Below are positions 1-9,808 of a stretch of 64,000 nucleotides of DNA, piece after piece (position 1 is the stretch's first letter; each line of letters starts with the position of its first letter). Under the pieces are notes generated by a model, which did no database searches, was not told where the DNA came from, and saw only the letters and a list, made by a program, of their open reading frames with translations. This stretch comes from Citrifermentans bremense (GTDB taxonomy: Bacteria; Desulfobacterota; Desulfuromonadia; Geobacterales; Geobacteraceae), in NCBI RefSeq assembly GCF_014218275.1, contig NZ_AP023213.1, positions 1,838,001-1,902,000 of the forward strand. Direction: 5' to 3'. The position numbers were made by a program, and so were the translations under genes.

Positions 1-1735
1 CCTGCTGCTCGCCGATGAACTTGGACATGAGGTTCACGAACTGCACGATGGTGACCGGTTTGGAAAGGCGCTTGGTCTCCCACTGAGGCTCCAGGCTCTC
101 CGGGGAGAAGACCCGTACGAAGCGGTTCATCTGCTCGCTTTCCTTGTCCCCCTGTCCCAGGAGGATCGACAGGGAGAGGTAGGCGAGGATGTTTATGAAC
201 ATGCTCCAGAAAAGCGAATGGCTGTAGGGGTCAAGCCCGGTCAGCCAGAAAAGCGCCTGCGGCTTCAACAGCTCGATGCCGAAAGGACCGTGCAGAAGCA
301 GGTTGTCCTGCCAGCCCCCCGCCTGTAAAAGGGAAGGGAGCAAAAGCGTGTAGAACCAGACGGCGAAGCCGCAGGTAAGCCCAGCGATGGCCCCGGCTTT
401 GTTGCCCCTGGGCCAGTAGAGCCCTCCGATCAGGGCCGGGGCGAACTGGACCGCGGCGGAGAAGGATATGAGCCCCATGTTGGCGAGCATGTAGCTCTCC
501 CCCACGACGCTTTGGTACAGGTACCCCAAGAGGATCACCAGCACGATGCCGAAGCGCTTGAGGTTGATGAGGAGCCGGGGGAACCACCACTGCGGCTTGA
601 ACCTGATCACGACCGGCGTCAGCACGTGGTTCAGCAGCATGGTGGAGACCGCGATCGACTCGACCATCACCATCCCGGCCGAGGCGGAGAAGCCGCCGAG
701 AAAGGCCAAAAGCGCGAGCCACGGGTAACCCTGCTGCATGGGGAGGGTGAGCACGAAGTAGTCGGCCCCGACGTTGGAGCCGGTCAGGAGGATCCCCGCC
801 AGGGCGATGGGCATGACGAACAGGTTCATCAGGAACATGTAGGCGGGAAAGCGCCAGGAAGCGGCGTTCAGGTGCGATTCGTCCGCGTTCTCCAGCACCA
901 TTACCTGGAACTGTCGCGGCAGCAGCATGACGGCGCTCATGGAGAGGGTAAGCAGGCTGAACATCGAGGAGTAGGAGTTCTCGCCGCTCCCCCCGAGCGT
1001 GACGAGCCTGGTGAGCAGTGCCGGGTCCTTGCGGTACATCCGGCTGAAGATGTCCCCCATGCCATCGAAGACGAAGTAGGTGATGGTGACGCCGACCACG
1101 AGCATCGCCAGGAGCTTCACCAGCGACTCAAGTGCTATCGCCGCCACCAGGCCGTCGTGGCGCTCGGTCGAGGCGAGGTGCCTCGCGCCGAAGACCACGC
1201 TGAACAGGGCCAAAAGCGCCGCCGTGAAGAGCCCGGGGTGGGGGGAGGGGATGTAGACCCGCTCCATGACGCCGACGTGGAAGTCGTGGTAGCCGGTGAT
1301 GATGGTGAAGGCGGTGGCGACCGCCTTCAGTTGCAGCGCTATGTAGGGCATGATCCCCATCATCGTGATCACCGTGATCATGGCTCCCAGCCACTGCGAA
1401 CTGCCGTAGCGGGAGCTGATGAAGTCGGCGATGGAGGTGATGTTGTTTTCCTTGGAGATCCGGACGATCTTCTTGAGCAGGAACCACCAGGTGAAGGCGG
1501 TGAGCGTGGGGCCCAGGTAGATGGGGAGAAAGTCGATGCCTGTGGTAGCGGCCTTGCCGACGCTGCCGTAGAAGGTCCAGGAGGTGGCGTAGACGGCGAT
1601 GGAGAGGGCGTAGACGGCGGGATTGGCCGTGATGCTCCTCCCTTCACGCTGTCTCTGGTCGGCGTAGTAGGCGACCGAGAAAAGGATGACGATATAGACG
1701 AGCGCCGTGCCCCAGACCCAGTTGACATCGAGCAT
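1..1735 (-). CDS. SLC5-type sodium/solute symporter with C-terminal STAC-like segment (3' end outside window)
   Basis: The reading frame is open from an ATG at 1735 down to base 2 (578 codons) and has no stop in the window, so the C-terminus is missing. The translation is strongly hydrophobic with about a dozen membrane segments. It shows SLC5/SSS-family features: an early ATSWTFYGSVGKA stretch, then TGIDFLPIYLGPT, and later FLGGFSASAGMVMVESIA. After the last membrane segment a soluble stretch begins (FVRVFSPESLEPQW, then PVTIVQFVNLMSKFIGE) that resembles the STAC domain. STAC links SLC5 transporters to sensor histidine kinases in CbrA-like proteins. I infer that the protein continues into a PAS/kinase region beyond the edge, but this is not visible. 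The start overlaps the stop of the upstream small membrane protein as TGATG, so translation is probably coupled. Family call is confident; the kinase fusion is inference. Confidence 0.85.
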   Translation of the reverse strand, partial: MLDVNWVWGTALVYIVILFSVAYYADQRQREGRSITANPAVYALSIAVYATSWTFYGSVGKAATTGIDFLPIYLGPTLTAFTWWFLLKKIVRISKENNITSIADFISSRYGSSQWLGAMITVITMMGIMPYIALQLKAVATAFTIITGYHDFHVGVMERVYIPSPHPGLFTAALLALFSVVFGARHLASTERHDGLVAAIALESLVKLLAMLVVGVTITYFVFDGMGDIFSRMYRKDPALLTRLVTLGGSGENSYSSMFSLLTLSMSAVMLLPRQFQVMVLENADESHLNAASWRFPAYMFLMNLFVMPIALAGILLTGSNVGADYFVLTLPMQQGYPWLALLAFLGGFSASAGMVMVESIAVSTMLLNHVLTPVVIRFKPQWWFPRLLINLKRFGIVLVILLGYLYQSVVGESYMLANMGLISFSAAVQFAPALIGGLYWPRGNKAGAIAGLTCGFAVWFYTLLLPSLLQAGGWQDNLLLHGPFGIELLKPQALFWLTGLDPYSHSLFWSMFINILAYLSLSILLGQGDKESEQMNRFVRVFSPESLEPQWETKRLSKPVTIVQFVNLMSKFIGEQQ

Positions 1736-1982
1736 CAGCTGCGCCCCCTGTCGTCAGTGTCCTTGCGAGCGGCGCGGCTGAAGAGGTAGACGATGAAGAT
1801 TGAGAACATCCAGCCCCAGAGCAGGTAAAGGTAAAGCAGCGGGATTCCGAAGGGGAAAGCGGGTTTGTTGAAGATGCTGATGAACGGGTAGTTCATCATG
1901 ATCATGCCGAGCACGAAGCAGATCACCCAGGTGTCCTTGAGCTCTAGCCTTTTGACCAGGAGTTCGCCGATGGCAGTCTTCA

Positions 1983-1983
<1 letters not shown>
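1735..1983 (-). CDS. small two-helix membrane protein ahead of the SLC5 transporter
   Basis: An 82-residue protein with two hydrophobic segments, roughly residues 18-37 and 47-67, and a basic then acidic C-terminal tail. I do not recognise a named family, although small membrane partners encoded directly before SLC5-type transporters are common. The start is ATG at 1983, overlapping the stop of the upstream gene as TGATG; an in-frame GTG one codon earlier is a less likely alternative. Its own stop overlaps the transporter ATG in the same way. The three genes therefore form a tightly coupled operon, and an accessory role for the transporter is the reasonable inference. Confidence 0.75.
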
Positions 1984-3536
<1,553 letters not shown>

Positions 3537-3677
3537 TGTTTTGCCGTTAAGCCGATGATTTGACTACAGAATACTACCATAGAGCACTAAAGGCGCAACA
3601 GTATAAAATACAGCAAATGTTGTTTGACGCTTCTACCTATTTATGTTAGCTTTTCGTGTAATTAGCCGCGCCATCCC

Positions 3678-3694
3678 TAGGATACTGTATCCTA
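3678..3694. promoter_or_regulatory. 17-bp perfect palindrome (TAGGATA-CTG-TATCCTA) in a divergent intergenic region
   Basis: Between the divergent genes ending at 3536 (minus) and starting at 3753 (plus) lies a perfect inverted repeat with 7-bp arms and a 3-bp centre, about 60 bp upstream of the TPR lipoprotein start. Short perfect palindromes in such a position are usually dimeric-regulator operators. No regulator gene is adjacent, and the arms match no operator I know. A hairpin is also possible, but no T-run follows directly. Confidence 0.4.
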
Positions 3695-3752
3695 CAGGGG
3701 TGCCGCGTTTTTTCGGTTTTTGCCGCGGAAATCTACCGACCACAGGTACCTC

Positions 3753-5471
3753 ATGACCAAGAAGTGTCTAGCGCTCCTTTCCCTCACATTGTTAATTAAC
3801 GCCTGCGCCAGCGAGCGTGCCACCGGCACGGTCCCTTCGGCCGGGCTCGAGGCTGTCGCTGCCCCCTCGGCCGGTGCTGGAGAGGGGCGCACCATGTACC
3901 TCTTCGCCCTGGCGCGGCTGCGTGCCACCGAGGGGGACCAGGACGCGGCGCTGGCGCTCTTGCGCCAGGCTCTGGAGTCCGACCCGGGCTCCGCCTTCCT
4001 GCACACGGCTGCGGCCCAGATCCTGATGCAGCAGAACAAGCCGGAAGAGGCGCTGGCCGAAAGCCAGGCAGCCATAAAGATCGACCCGGCCTCAGTTCAG
4101 GCGCAGCTTCTGTCGGGCAACATCCTTATGACCATGCAGCGCGAGAAGGAGGCCATCCCCTACTTCAAGAAAGTGATGGAACTCGACCCGGACAAGGAAG
4201 AGGTCTACCTTCACGTCGCCATCTACTACCTGAAGAGCTTCGAGTACGAGCAGGCGGTCGACACCCTGAAGGGGCTGGTCAAGGCGTCGCCGGACTCGGC
4301 GCTCGGCTACTATTACCTCGCCAAGACCTACGAGCAGATGCGCCTGCCGCGCGAGGCGCTCGGCTACTACAAGAAGGCCCTCGACCTCAAACCCGACTTC
4401 GAGCAGGCCCTGATCGAGATGGGGATCTCCCAGGAGACCCAGGGGCTGATCACCGACGCCATAGAGAGCTACAAGGGGCTTCTCGACATCAACCCTGCCA
4501 ACGCGAATGTGGTGCAGCACCTGGCGCAGCTCTACATACAGCAGAAGCGGCTTCCCGAAGCGCTCGCCCTGTTGCAGGACAAAGGGGGGAAGACCCTGGA
4601 AAACTCCAGGAAGATCGGGTTGTTGCTGCTTGAGCTGGAGCGCTATGACGAGGCGGTGAAGACCTTCCAGGAGATCCTCGACGTGGAGCCTGCGGCGCAG
4701 CAGGTCCGCTTTTACCTGGCCACCGCCTATGAGGAAAAGGAGGACGCTGACCAGGCAATCGCAGAGTTCCAGAAGATCCCCAAGGATTCTCCCTACTACC
4801 TGGACGCCGCCGGCCACCTGGCCTACCTGTACAAGGAAAAGGGGACCCCGGAGAAGGGTGTCGCCCTTTTGAAGGAAGAGATCAAGGATCAACCGGAAAG
4901 GGTCGAGCCCTACCTGCACCTGGCGGGCCTCTACGAAACCATGGAGCGCTACCGGGAAGGGGTGGACACGCTGAAGTCCATGGACGCCAAGCTCCAGAGC
5001 GACCCCCGCGTCCTGTTCCGCCTGGGCATCCTCTACGACAAGCTGGGAGAGAAGGAGCAGTCGGTCGCCATGATGAAGCGGGTCATAGCCGCGAACCCCA
5101 ACGACGCCAACGCGCTCAACTACCTGGGGTACACCTATGCGGAGATGGGGGTGAACCTCGAGGAGGCTCTTTCCTACCTGAAAAAGGCGGTCGAGTTGAA
5201 GCCCGACGACGGCTTCATCCTGGACAGCCTCGGCTGGACCTACTTCAAGCTGAAGCGCTACAACGATGCGGTGTCGCAACTTGAGCGGGCCGCGGAGCTC
5301 TCCGAAGGAGACGCCACGGTGCTCGGGCATCTGGCCGACGCCTACTGCGCTTCCCGTGCCTACAAAAAGGCGCTGCCGCTGTACCGCAAGCTGCAAAAGC
5401 TCGAGCCGGAGCGAAACGCCGAGTTCGCCGAGAAGATCAGGCACTGCCGCCAGGAGAGCGGGGAGAAATGA
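3753..5471 (+). CDS. TPR-repeat lipoprotein
   Basis: A 572-residue protein made almost entirely of tetratricopeptide repeats: many 34-residue units with A-x-x-x-Y/L-x-x-A and D-P/N-P turns between about residues 50 and 560. I chose ATG 3753 over the upstream in-frame ATG at 3720 because it gives a clean lipoprotein signal peptide, MTKKCLALLSLTLLINAC, with lipobox LINAC. It is therefore probably anchored in the envelope, perhaps as an assembly or scaffold protein. The stop overlaps the ATG of the solute-binding protein gene as ATGA, so the two are co-translated. TPR lipoproteins of this length (PEP-CTERM/exosortase-like or Bam-like scaffolds) have varied roles and I do not assign one. Confidence 0.85.
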   Translation: MTKKCLALLSLTLLINACASERATGTVPSAGLEAVAAPSAGAGEGRTMYLFALARLRATEGDQDAALALLRQALESDPGSAFLHTAAAQILMQQNKPEEALAESQAAIKIDPASVQAQLLSGNILMTMQREKEAIPYFKKVMELDPDKEEVYLHVAIYYLKSFEYEQAVDTLKGLVKASPDSALGYYYLAKTYEQMRLPREALGYYKKALDLKPDFEQALIEMGISQETQGLITDAIESYKGLLDINPANANVVQHLAQLYIQQKRLPEALALLQDKGGKTLENSRKIGLLLLELERYDEAVKTFQEILDVEPAAQQVRFYLATAYEEKEDADQAIAEFQKIPKDSPYYLDAAGHLAYLYKEKGTPEKGVALLKEEIKDQPERVEPYLHLAGLYETMERYREGVDTLKSMDAKLQSDPRVLFRLGILYDKLGEKEQSVAMMKRVIAANPNDANALNYLGYTYAEMGVNLEEALSYLKKAVELKPDDGFILDSLGWTYFKLKRYNDAVSQLERAAELSEGDATVLGHLADAYCASRAYKKALPLYRKLQKLEPERNAEFAEKIRHCRQESGEK

Positions 5472-7069
5472 CCCTTTCCCGCTGTCTCCCCCTCCTTCTT
5501 GCCCTCATGTTTTTTGCCGGCTGCTCCCAGGGTGCGCCCGAGGAAAAGGCGCGCGCGCAAGGGGGGGCGGCCGCTCGAGGCAGCTCCTTTGTCACAGGGA
5601 GCATCGGCGAGCCCTCGAACCTGATACCGATTCTCTCCGCCGATTCCGCCTCAAGCGACGTGGCGGGCCTGGTCTACAACGGGCTGGTGCGCTACGACAA
5701 GAACCTGAAGCTGGAAGGGGACCTGGCCCAGTCGTGGGAGGTTTCCCCGGACGGCCTCGGCATCACCTTCCACCTGCGCCGCGGCGTCAAGTGGCACGAC
5801 GGCCACGAATTCACCTCCCGTGACGTCCTCTATACCTACCGGGTCACCATCGATCCCAAGACGCCGACCGCTTATGCGGAGGACTTCAAGCAGGTGCAGA
5901 CCGCGCAGGCGGTCGACCCCTACACCTTCAAGGTGCGCTACGCGAAGCCCTTCGCCCCGGCCCTGGCCTCCTGGGGGATGCCGGTGCTCCCGGCGCACCT
6001 TCTGGAAGGAAAGGACATCACTAAGAGCCCGCTCTCGAGGAAACCGGTCGGAACCGGCCCCTACATCTTCAAGGAATGGGTCCCGGGGCAGAGGCTGGTC
6101 CTGGAAGCAAACCCTCACTACTACGAGGGGGCTCCGCACCTCTCCCCCTACGTCTACCGGATCATCCCGGACAACTCCACCATGTACATGGAGCTCAAGG
6201 CGGGCGGCATCGACATGATGGGGCTCTCCCCGGTGCAGTACCAGCGCCAGACCGGGAGCCGGGAATTCCTGGCCCGTTTCAACAAGTACCGCTACCCGGC
6301 CTCCGCTTACACCTATCTCGGGTACAACCTGAGGCTCCCCATGTTCCAGGACGTCAGGGTGCGCCGCGCGCTCACCTGCGCCATCAACAAGGAGGAGATC
6401 ATCCAGGGGGTCCTGCTCGGCATGGGGCAGGTGGCGCACGGCCCCTACAAGCCTGGGACCTGGGCCTGGAAGCCGAAGGTCGACGCAGACCCGGGGTACG
6501 ACCCGGCGCGCGCCTCGGCTCTTTTGAAGGAAGCCGGGTACGTGATGGGGCAAGACGGCATCCTGGTGAAGGACGGCAAGCCTTTGAGCTTCACCATCAT
6601 GACCAACCAGGGTAACGACCAGAGGCTCAAGTGCGCACAGATCATCCAGCGGCGCCTGAAGCGGGTCGGCATCGACGTGAAGATCCGGGTCATGGAATGG
6701 GCCTCCTTCCTCACCAACTTCATCGACAAGGGAAGGTTCGAAGCGGTTCTGCTCGGCTGGACCATCTCTCAGGACCCCGACCTCTACGACGTATGGCATT
6801 CGTCGAAGACCGGCCCCAAGGAGCTCAACTTCATCGGCTACAAGAACACCGAGCTGGACCGGCTGATCATCGAGGGGCGCGGCACCTTCGACCTGGCGAA
6901 GCGGCGCGACTGCTACTACCGCATACAGGAGATACTGGCCCAGGACCAGCCCTACACCTTCCTGTACGTTCCGGACGCGCTGCCGGTGGTCTCCTCAAGG
7001 ATCAAGGGGATTGAGCCTGCGCCTGCCGGGATCAGCTACAACCTGATCAAGTGGTACGTAGAGCAATGA
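5468..7069 (+). CDS. peptide/nickel-type ABC transporter substrate-binding lipoprotein (SBP family 5)
   Basis: A 533-residue extracytoplasmic binding protein. The N-terminus is a lipoprotein signal peptide with lipobox FAGC at about residues 16-19. Family 5 (DppA/OppA) signatures follow: EPSNLIPI near the mature N-terminus, LAQSWEVSPDG, FHLRRGVKWHDG, GTGPYIFKEW, and the C-terminal pattern of alternating domains with FTIMTNQGNDQR. The likely ligand is an oligopeptide or another small solute; sequence alone does not say which. It overlaps the TPR lipoprotein stop by ATGA and is followed by two permease genes. No ATPase subunit is in this cluster, so an ATPase encoded elsewhere must energise it. 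Confidence 0.92.
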   Translation: MTLSRCLPLLLALMFFAGCSQGAPEEKARAQGGAAARGSSFVTGSIGEPSNLIPILSADSASSDVAGLVYNGLVRYDKNLKLEGDLAQSWEVSPDGLGITFHLRRGVKWHDGHEFTSRDVLYTYRVTIDPKTPTAYAEDFKQVQTAQAVDPYTFKVRYAKPFAPALASWGMPVLPAHLLEGKDITKSPLSRKPVGTGPYIFKEWVPGQRLVLEANPHYYEGAPHLSPYVYRIIPDNSTMYMELKAGGIDMMGLSPVQYQRQTGSREFLARFNKYRYPASAYTYLGYNLRLPMFQDVRVRRALTCAINKEEIIQGVLLGMGQVAHGPYKPGTWAWKPKVDADPGYDPARASALLKEAGYVMGQDGILVKDGKPLSFTIMTNQGNDQRLKCAQIIQRRLKRVGIDVKIRVMEWASFLTNFIDKGRFEAVLLGWTISQDPDLYDVWHSSKTGPKELNFIGYKNTELDRLIIEGRGTFDLAKRRDCYYRIQEILAQDQPYTFLYVPDALPVVSSRIKGIEPAPAGISYNLIKWYVEQ

Positions 7070-7127
7070 ACCAATTGACGTCGAGAACCAATTGAGAATT
7101 GACAATTGACGATTGACAACTAAACCC

Positions 7128-7147
7128 GGCGGGAGAGACCACCCGCC
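7128..7147 (+). other. hairpin between binding-protein and permease genes
   Basis: GGCGGG (7128-7133) and CCCGCC (7142-7147) form a 6-bp stem with an 8-nt loop in the 106-bp gap after the binding-protein gene. There is no T-run, so this is not a classical terminator. Stem-loops in this position in importer operons often protect the abundant binding-protein mRNA. The preceding bases contain several near-repeats of ATTGAC (7090-7120) with no obvious role. Confidence 0.4.
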
Positions 7148-7175
7148 GTAACTTCAAGCGTAACCTGCGACAACT

Positions 7176-8156
7176 ATGGCCAATTACCTGATAAAACGCA
7201 TCCTCATGCTCTTTCCGCTTCTGCTCGGGATCACGCTGATCACCTTCACGGTGATTCACCTGGCGCCTGGCGAACCGGTCGAGATGCAGACCGCGATGAG
7301 CCCCAAGGTCTCGGCGCAGGCAAGGGCCAGGCTGCGCGAGTTCTACGGCCTGGACAAGCCGCTCCACGTGCAGTACGGCATGTGGCTCTCCAACCTGGCG
7401 CGCCTGGACTTCGGGCGCTCCTTCGCGCCTGACAACCGCCCGGTGCTGGACAAGATCAAGGAGAGGATCCCCATCACCATCTCGCTGAACGTGATCGCGC
7501 TGATTCTCGAGTTCGGGCTCGCCCTTCCCATCGGCATCCTCGCTGCGGTGCACCGGGACACGCTTTTGGACCGCGCCATCTCGGTCTTCGTCTTCGCCGG
7601 GTTCGCGGTGCCGACCTTCTGGCTCGCGCTTCTCTGCATGTACTTCTTCGGGGTGAAGCTGAACTGGCTCCCCATCTCCGGGATCCATTCGCTGGGAAGT
7701 GACGCGCTCCCGCCGCTGGCCCGTTTCTGGGACCTGGCGAAGCATCTGCTGCTCCCCATCTCCATCGCCACCTTCGGAAGCCTAGCCGGACTTTCCCGCT
7801 ACATGCGCTCAACGATGCTCGAGGTTCTCTCCCAGGATTACATCACCACCGCCCGGGCCAAGGGGGTCAGGGAGCGGGTGGTGATCTACCGGCATGCCCT
7901 GAAGAACGCGCTTTTACCCGTGATCACGCTGCTCGGCTTCTCGCTTCCCGCCCTGATCGGCGGCAGCGTCATCTTCGAGACCATCTTCTCCATCCCCGGG
8001 ATGGGGCAGCTATTCTACCAGGGGGTCATGGCGCGCGACTACCCGCTGGTCATGGGGATCCTGGTCATCGGCGCGGGATTGACGCTCGTCGGCAACCTGT
8101 TGGCCGACCTCTTTTATGCGGTAGCCGACCCCCGCATCAGGCACGGGAGGGGGTAG
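7176..8156 (+). CDS. peptide-type ABC transporter permease (DppB family)
   Basis: A 326-residue inner-membrane permease with about six membrane segments. It starts with the typical [19 protein letters not shown] helix. The cytoplasmic EAA-like loop is visible as [22 protein letters not shown] (about residues 220-241), which contacts the ATPase. The ending [17 protein letters not shown] is characteristic of the DppB/OppB family. It lies 3 bp upstream of the second permease and completes the membrane pore of the importer whose binding protein precedes it. Confidence 0.93.
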   Translation: MANYLIKRILMLFPLLLGITLITFTVIHLAPGEPVEMQTAMSPKVSAQARARLREFYGLDKPLHVQYGMWLSNLARLDFGRSFAPDNRPVLDKIKERIPITISLNVIALILEFGLALPIGILAAVHRDTLLDRAISVFVFAGFAVPTFWLALLCMYFFGVKLNWLPISGIHSLGSDALPPLARFWDLAKHLLLPISIATFGSLAGLSRYMRSTMLEVLSQDYITTARAKGVRERVVIYRHALKNALLPVITLLGFSLPALIGGSVIFETIFSIPGMGQLFYQGVMARDYPLVMGILVIGAGLTLVGNLLADLFYAVADPRIRHGRG

Positions 8157-8159
8157 CCC

Positions 8160-9002
8160 ATGAACGGACCCTTTCGCGAGTTCTGGGAGCGTTTCAGCAC
8201 CAACCGCTTCGCCCTGGCGGGCCTTGCGGTGATCGCACTGTTGTTTCTGCTCTCCTTCGCCGCCTCCTACCTGACCCCGTACGACCCGGACGCCATCGAC
8301 GCCTGGCACGTGCTGCTCCCCCCGTCGGCGGAGCACTGGTTCGGCACGGACGAATTGGGGCGCGACGTCCTTACCCGGGTCATCTTCGGCGCCAGGGTGT
8401 CGCTCAAGGTCGGCTTCGTGGCGGTCGGCATCGCCGTCGTGGTCGGGACCGTGGTCGGGCTCTTCGCCGGGTTCTACGGCGGCTGGATCGACTCGCTGCT
8501 GATGAGGATCGTCGACATCATGCTCTGCTTCCCGACCTTTTTCCTGATCCTTGCCGTGATCGCCATGCTGGAGCCTTCTATCTGGTACATCATGGTCATC
8601 ATCGGGCTCACCGGCTGGATGGGGGTGGCGCGCCTGGTGCGGGCGGAGGTCCTTTCGTTAAAGAGCCGCGACTTCATCTCGGCGGCGAGGGTGCTGGGGG
8701 CGTCGGACAGGCGCATCATCTTCCGGCACATCCTCCCGAACGCGCTCTCCCCGGTGCTCGTTTCCGCGACCCTCGGGGTGGCCGGAGCCATCCTCACCGA
8801 GTCGGCGCTCTCCTTTTTGGGGATCGGCGTGCAGCCACCGACCCCCAGTTGGGGCAACATCCTCACCTCCGGCAAGGACTACATCGAGTTCGCCTGGTGG
8901 CTGTCCCTGTTTCCGGGGGTGGCCATACTGGTCACGGTCCTTTCCTACAACCTGGTGGGGGAGGGTATCCGCGACGCGCTGGACCCGAGAAGACAAAGAT
9001 AG
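8160..9002 (+). CDS. peptide-type ABC transporter permease (DppC family)
   Basis: A 280-residue second permease. It carries the OppC-type N-terminal region (YDPDAIDAWHVLLPPSAEHWFGTDELGRDVLTR across about residues 41-73), where FGTDELGRDV is the family hallmark. The EAA loop reads ISAARVLGASDRRIIFRHI. The end, LVGEGIRDALDPRRQR, is also typical. It probably pairs with the preceding DppB-type permease. No DppD/DppF ATPase genes follow, which is unusual for this transporter class. Confidence 0.93.
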   Translation: MNGPFREFWERFSTNRFALAGLAVIALLFLLSFAASYLTPYDPDAIDAWHVLLPPSAEHWFGTDELGRDVLTRVIFGARVSLKVGFVAVGIAVVVGTVVGLFAGFYGGWIDSLLMRIVDIMLCFPTFFLILAVIAMLEPSIWYIMVIIGLTGWMGVARLVRAEVLSLKSRDFISAARVLGASDRRIIFRHILPNALSPVLVSATLGVAGAILTESALSFLGIGVQPPTPSWGNILTSGKDYIEFAWWLSLFPGVAILVTVLSYNLVGEGIRDALDPRRQR

Positions 9003-9045
9003 CAATCGCAATAAAGACGAACGATTTTTCGACATGAGGAGCACC

Positions 9046-9558
9046 ATGGCAGAGCTTTGCGAAGAGGCATTCGATGTGCTGAAGGTAGACAAGAAGGATT
9101 ACGTCCCCACGACCCTTGAAGACGAGGTGAGGGTGGACAAGCTTTGCAGCGAACTGCTGCACCGGTTCTACACCGAAAGCCAGATGGCCGGGCTTTCACC
9201 CGAGGACGCAACCGCCCTTGCCGGCGCCGCCGACTACTTCGTCAGGGACTTCGTCGTCTCCATCAAGGGGCGCAGCCTCTTCGACGAGCGTCCCGGCATC
9301 GTGCGCCAGTTTGCTGGCAACTGGTACATCGTCAACACCATGGAGCCGCTCGCCTCCGAGGTCGAGGGGTATTTGGCCGGCATTCGCGAATTCTACCGTT
9401 TCCTGTACGGACACCAGCTCATCTCCCTCAAGTTCCTGCAAGCGATCGAGGCGGAGTGCTCGCAGCTCGACTACTACGCGCAGCGCATCGAATCCTTCTG
9501 GGACATCAGCGGCGATGGCTACTTTGATTGGGAGAAGGAGTGCACCCTTAAGGACTAA
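9046..9558 (+). CDS. conserved protein of unknown function
   Basis: A 170-residue soluble protein, mainly helical and acidic, with no signal peptide, membrane segment or metal-binding motif that I recognise. ATG 9046 is preferred over an upstream in-frame ATG at 9034 because GAGGAGC lies directly before it at proper spacing. It follows the permease gene by 43 bp and may be read through from it. No function is assigned. Confidence 0.7.
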   Translation: MAELCEEAFDVLKVDKKDYVPTTLEDEVRVDKLCSELLHRFYTESQMAGLSPEDATALAGAADYFVRDFVVSIKGRSLFDERPGIVRQFAGNWYIVNTMEPLASEVEGYLAGIREFYRFLYGHQLISLKFLQAIEAECSQLDYYAQRIESFWDISGDGYFDWEKECTLKD

Positions 9559-9573
9559 AGCAAAAGCTTTCAC

Positions 9574-9787
9574 CACAGAGGACACAGAGGACACAGAGGG
9601 TCACAGAGGGGCACAGAGGGTCACAGAGGAAAAACAGAAACAGGAAAGACAGAAACTTTTTTCTGGGAAAACCAAAGCCTCTAAACCTTTTTCGCAAGAA
9701 ACTCTGTGAACTCCGTGCACCTCCGCGACCTCTGTGTTCCGGCTTTTTTCGTTCTGTGGTTCTGCTTTTCCTCTGTGTCCCTCTGTG
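9574..9787. repeat. CACAGAGG direct-repeat array facing an inverted partial array
   Basis: Six copies of CACAGAGG occur at 9574, 9583, 9592, 9602, 9612 and 9622 with 9-10 bp periodicity. About 100 bp later the complementary CCTCTGTG occurs at 9729, 9770 and 9780 with degenerate copies between about 9700 and 9730. The two arms could fold into a long imperfect hairpin. The array fills most of the 250-bp gap before tilS and accounts for the spurious N-terminal extension in that reading frame. The sequence looks like a dispersed intergenic repeat of the kind found in Geobacteraceae, not a CRISPR. Confidence 0.75.
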
Positions 9788-9808
9788 GTGAGTGCCTTTA
9801 GGAGTCTA

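Noticed and set aside
512..1789. Long plus-strand open frame of 425 codons opposite the transporter gene
   Set aside because: Its translation is low-complexity and rich in His, Glu, Asp, Gly and Arg, as expected from the antisense of GC-rich coding DNA; the minus strand encodes a recognisable membrane transporter.
9574..9787. CRISPR-like repeat array
   Set aside because: The repeat unit is only 8 bp with 9-10 bp spacing, no unique spacers and no cas genes.
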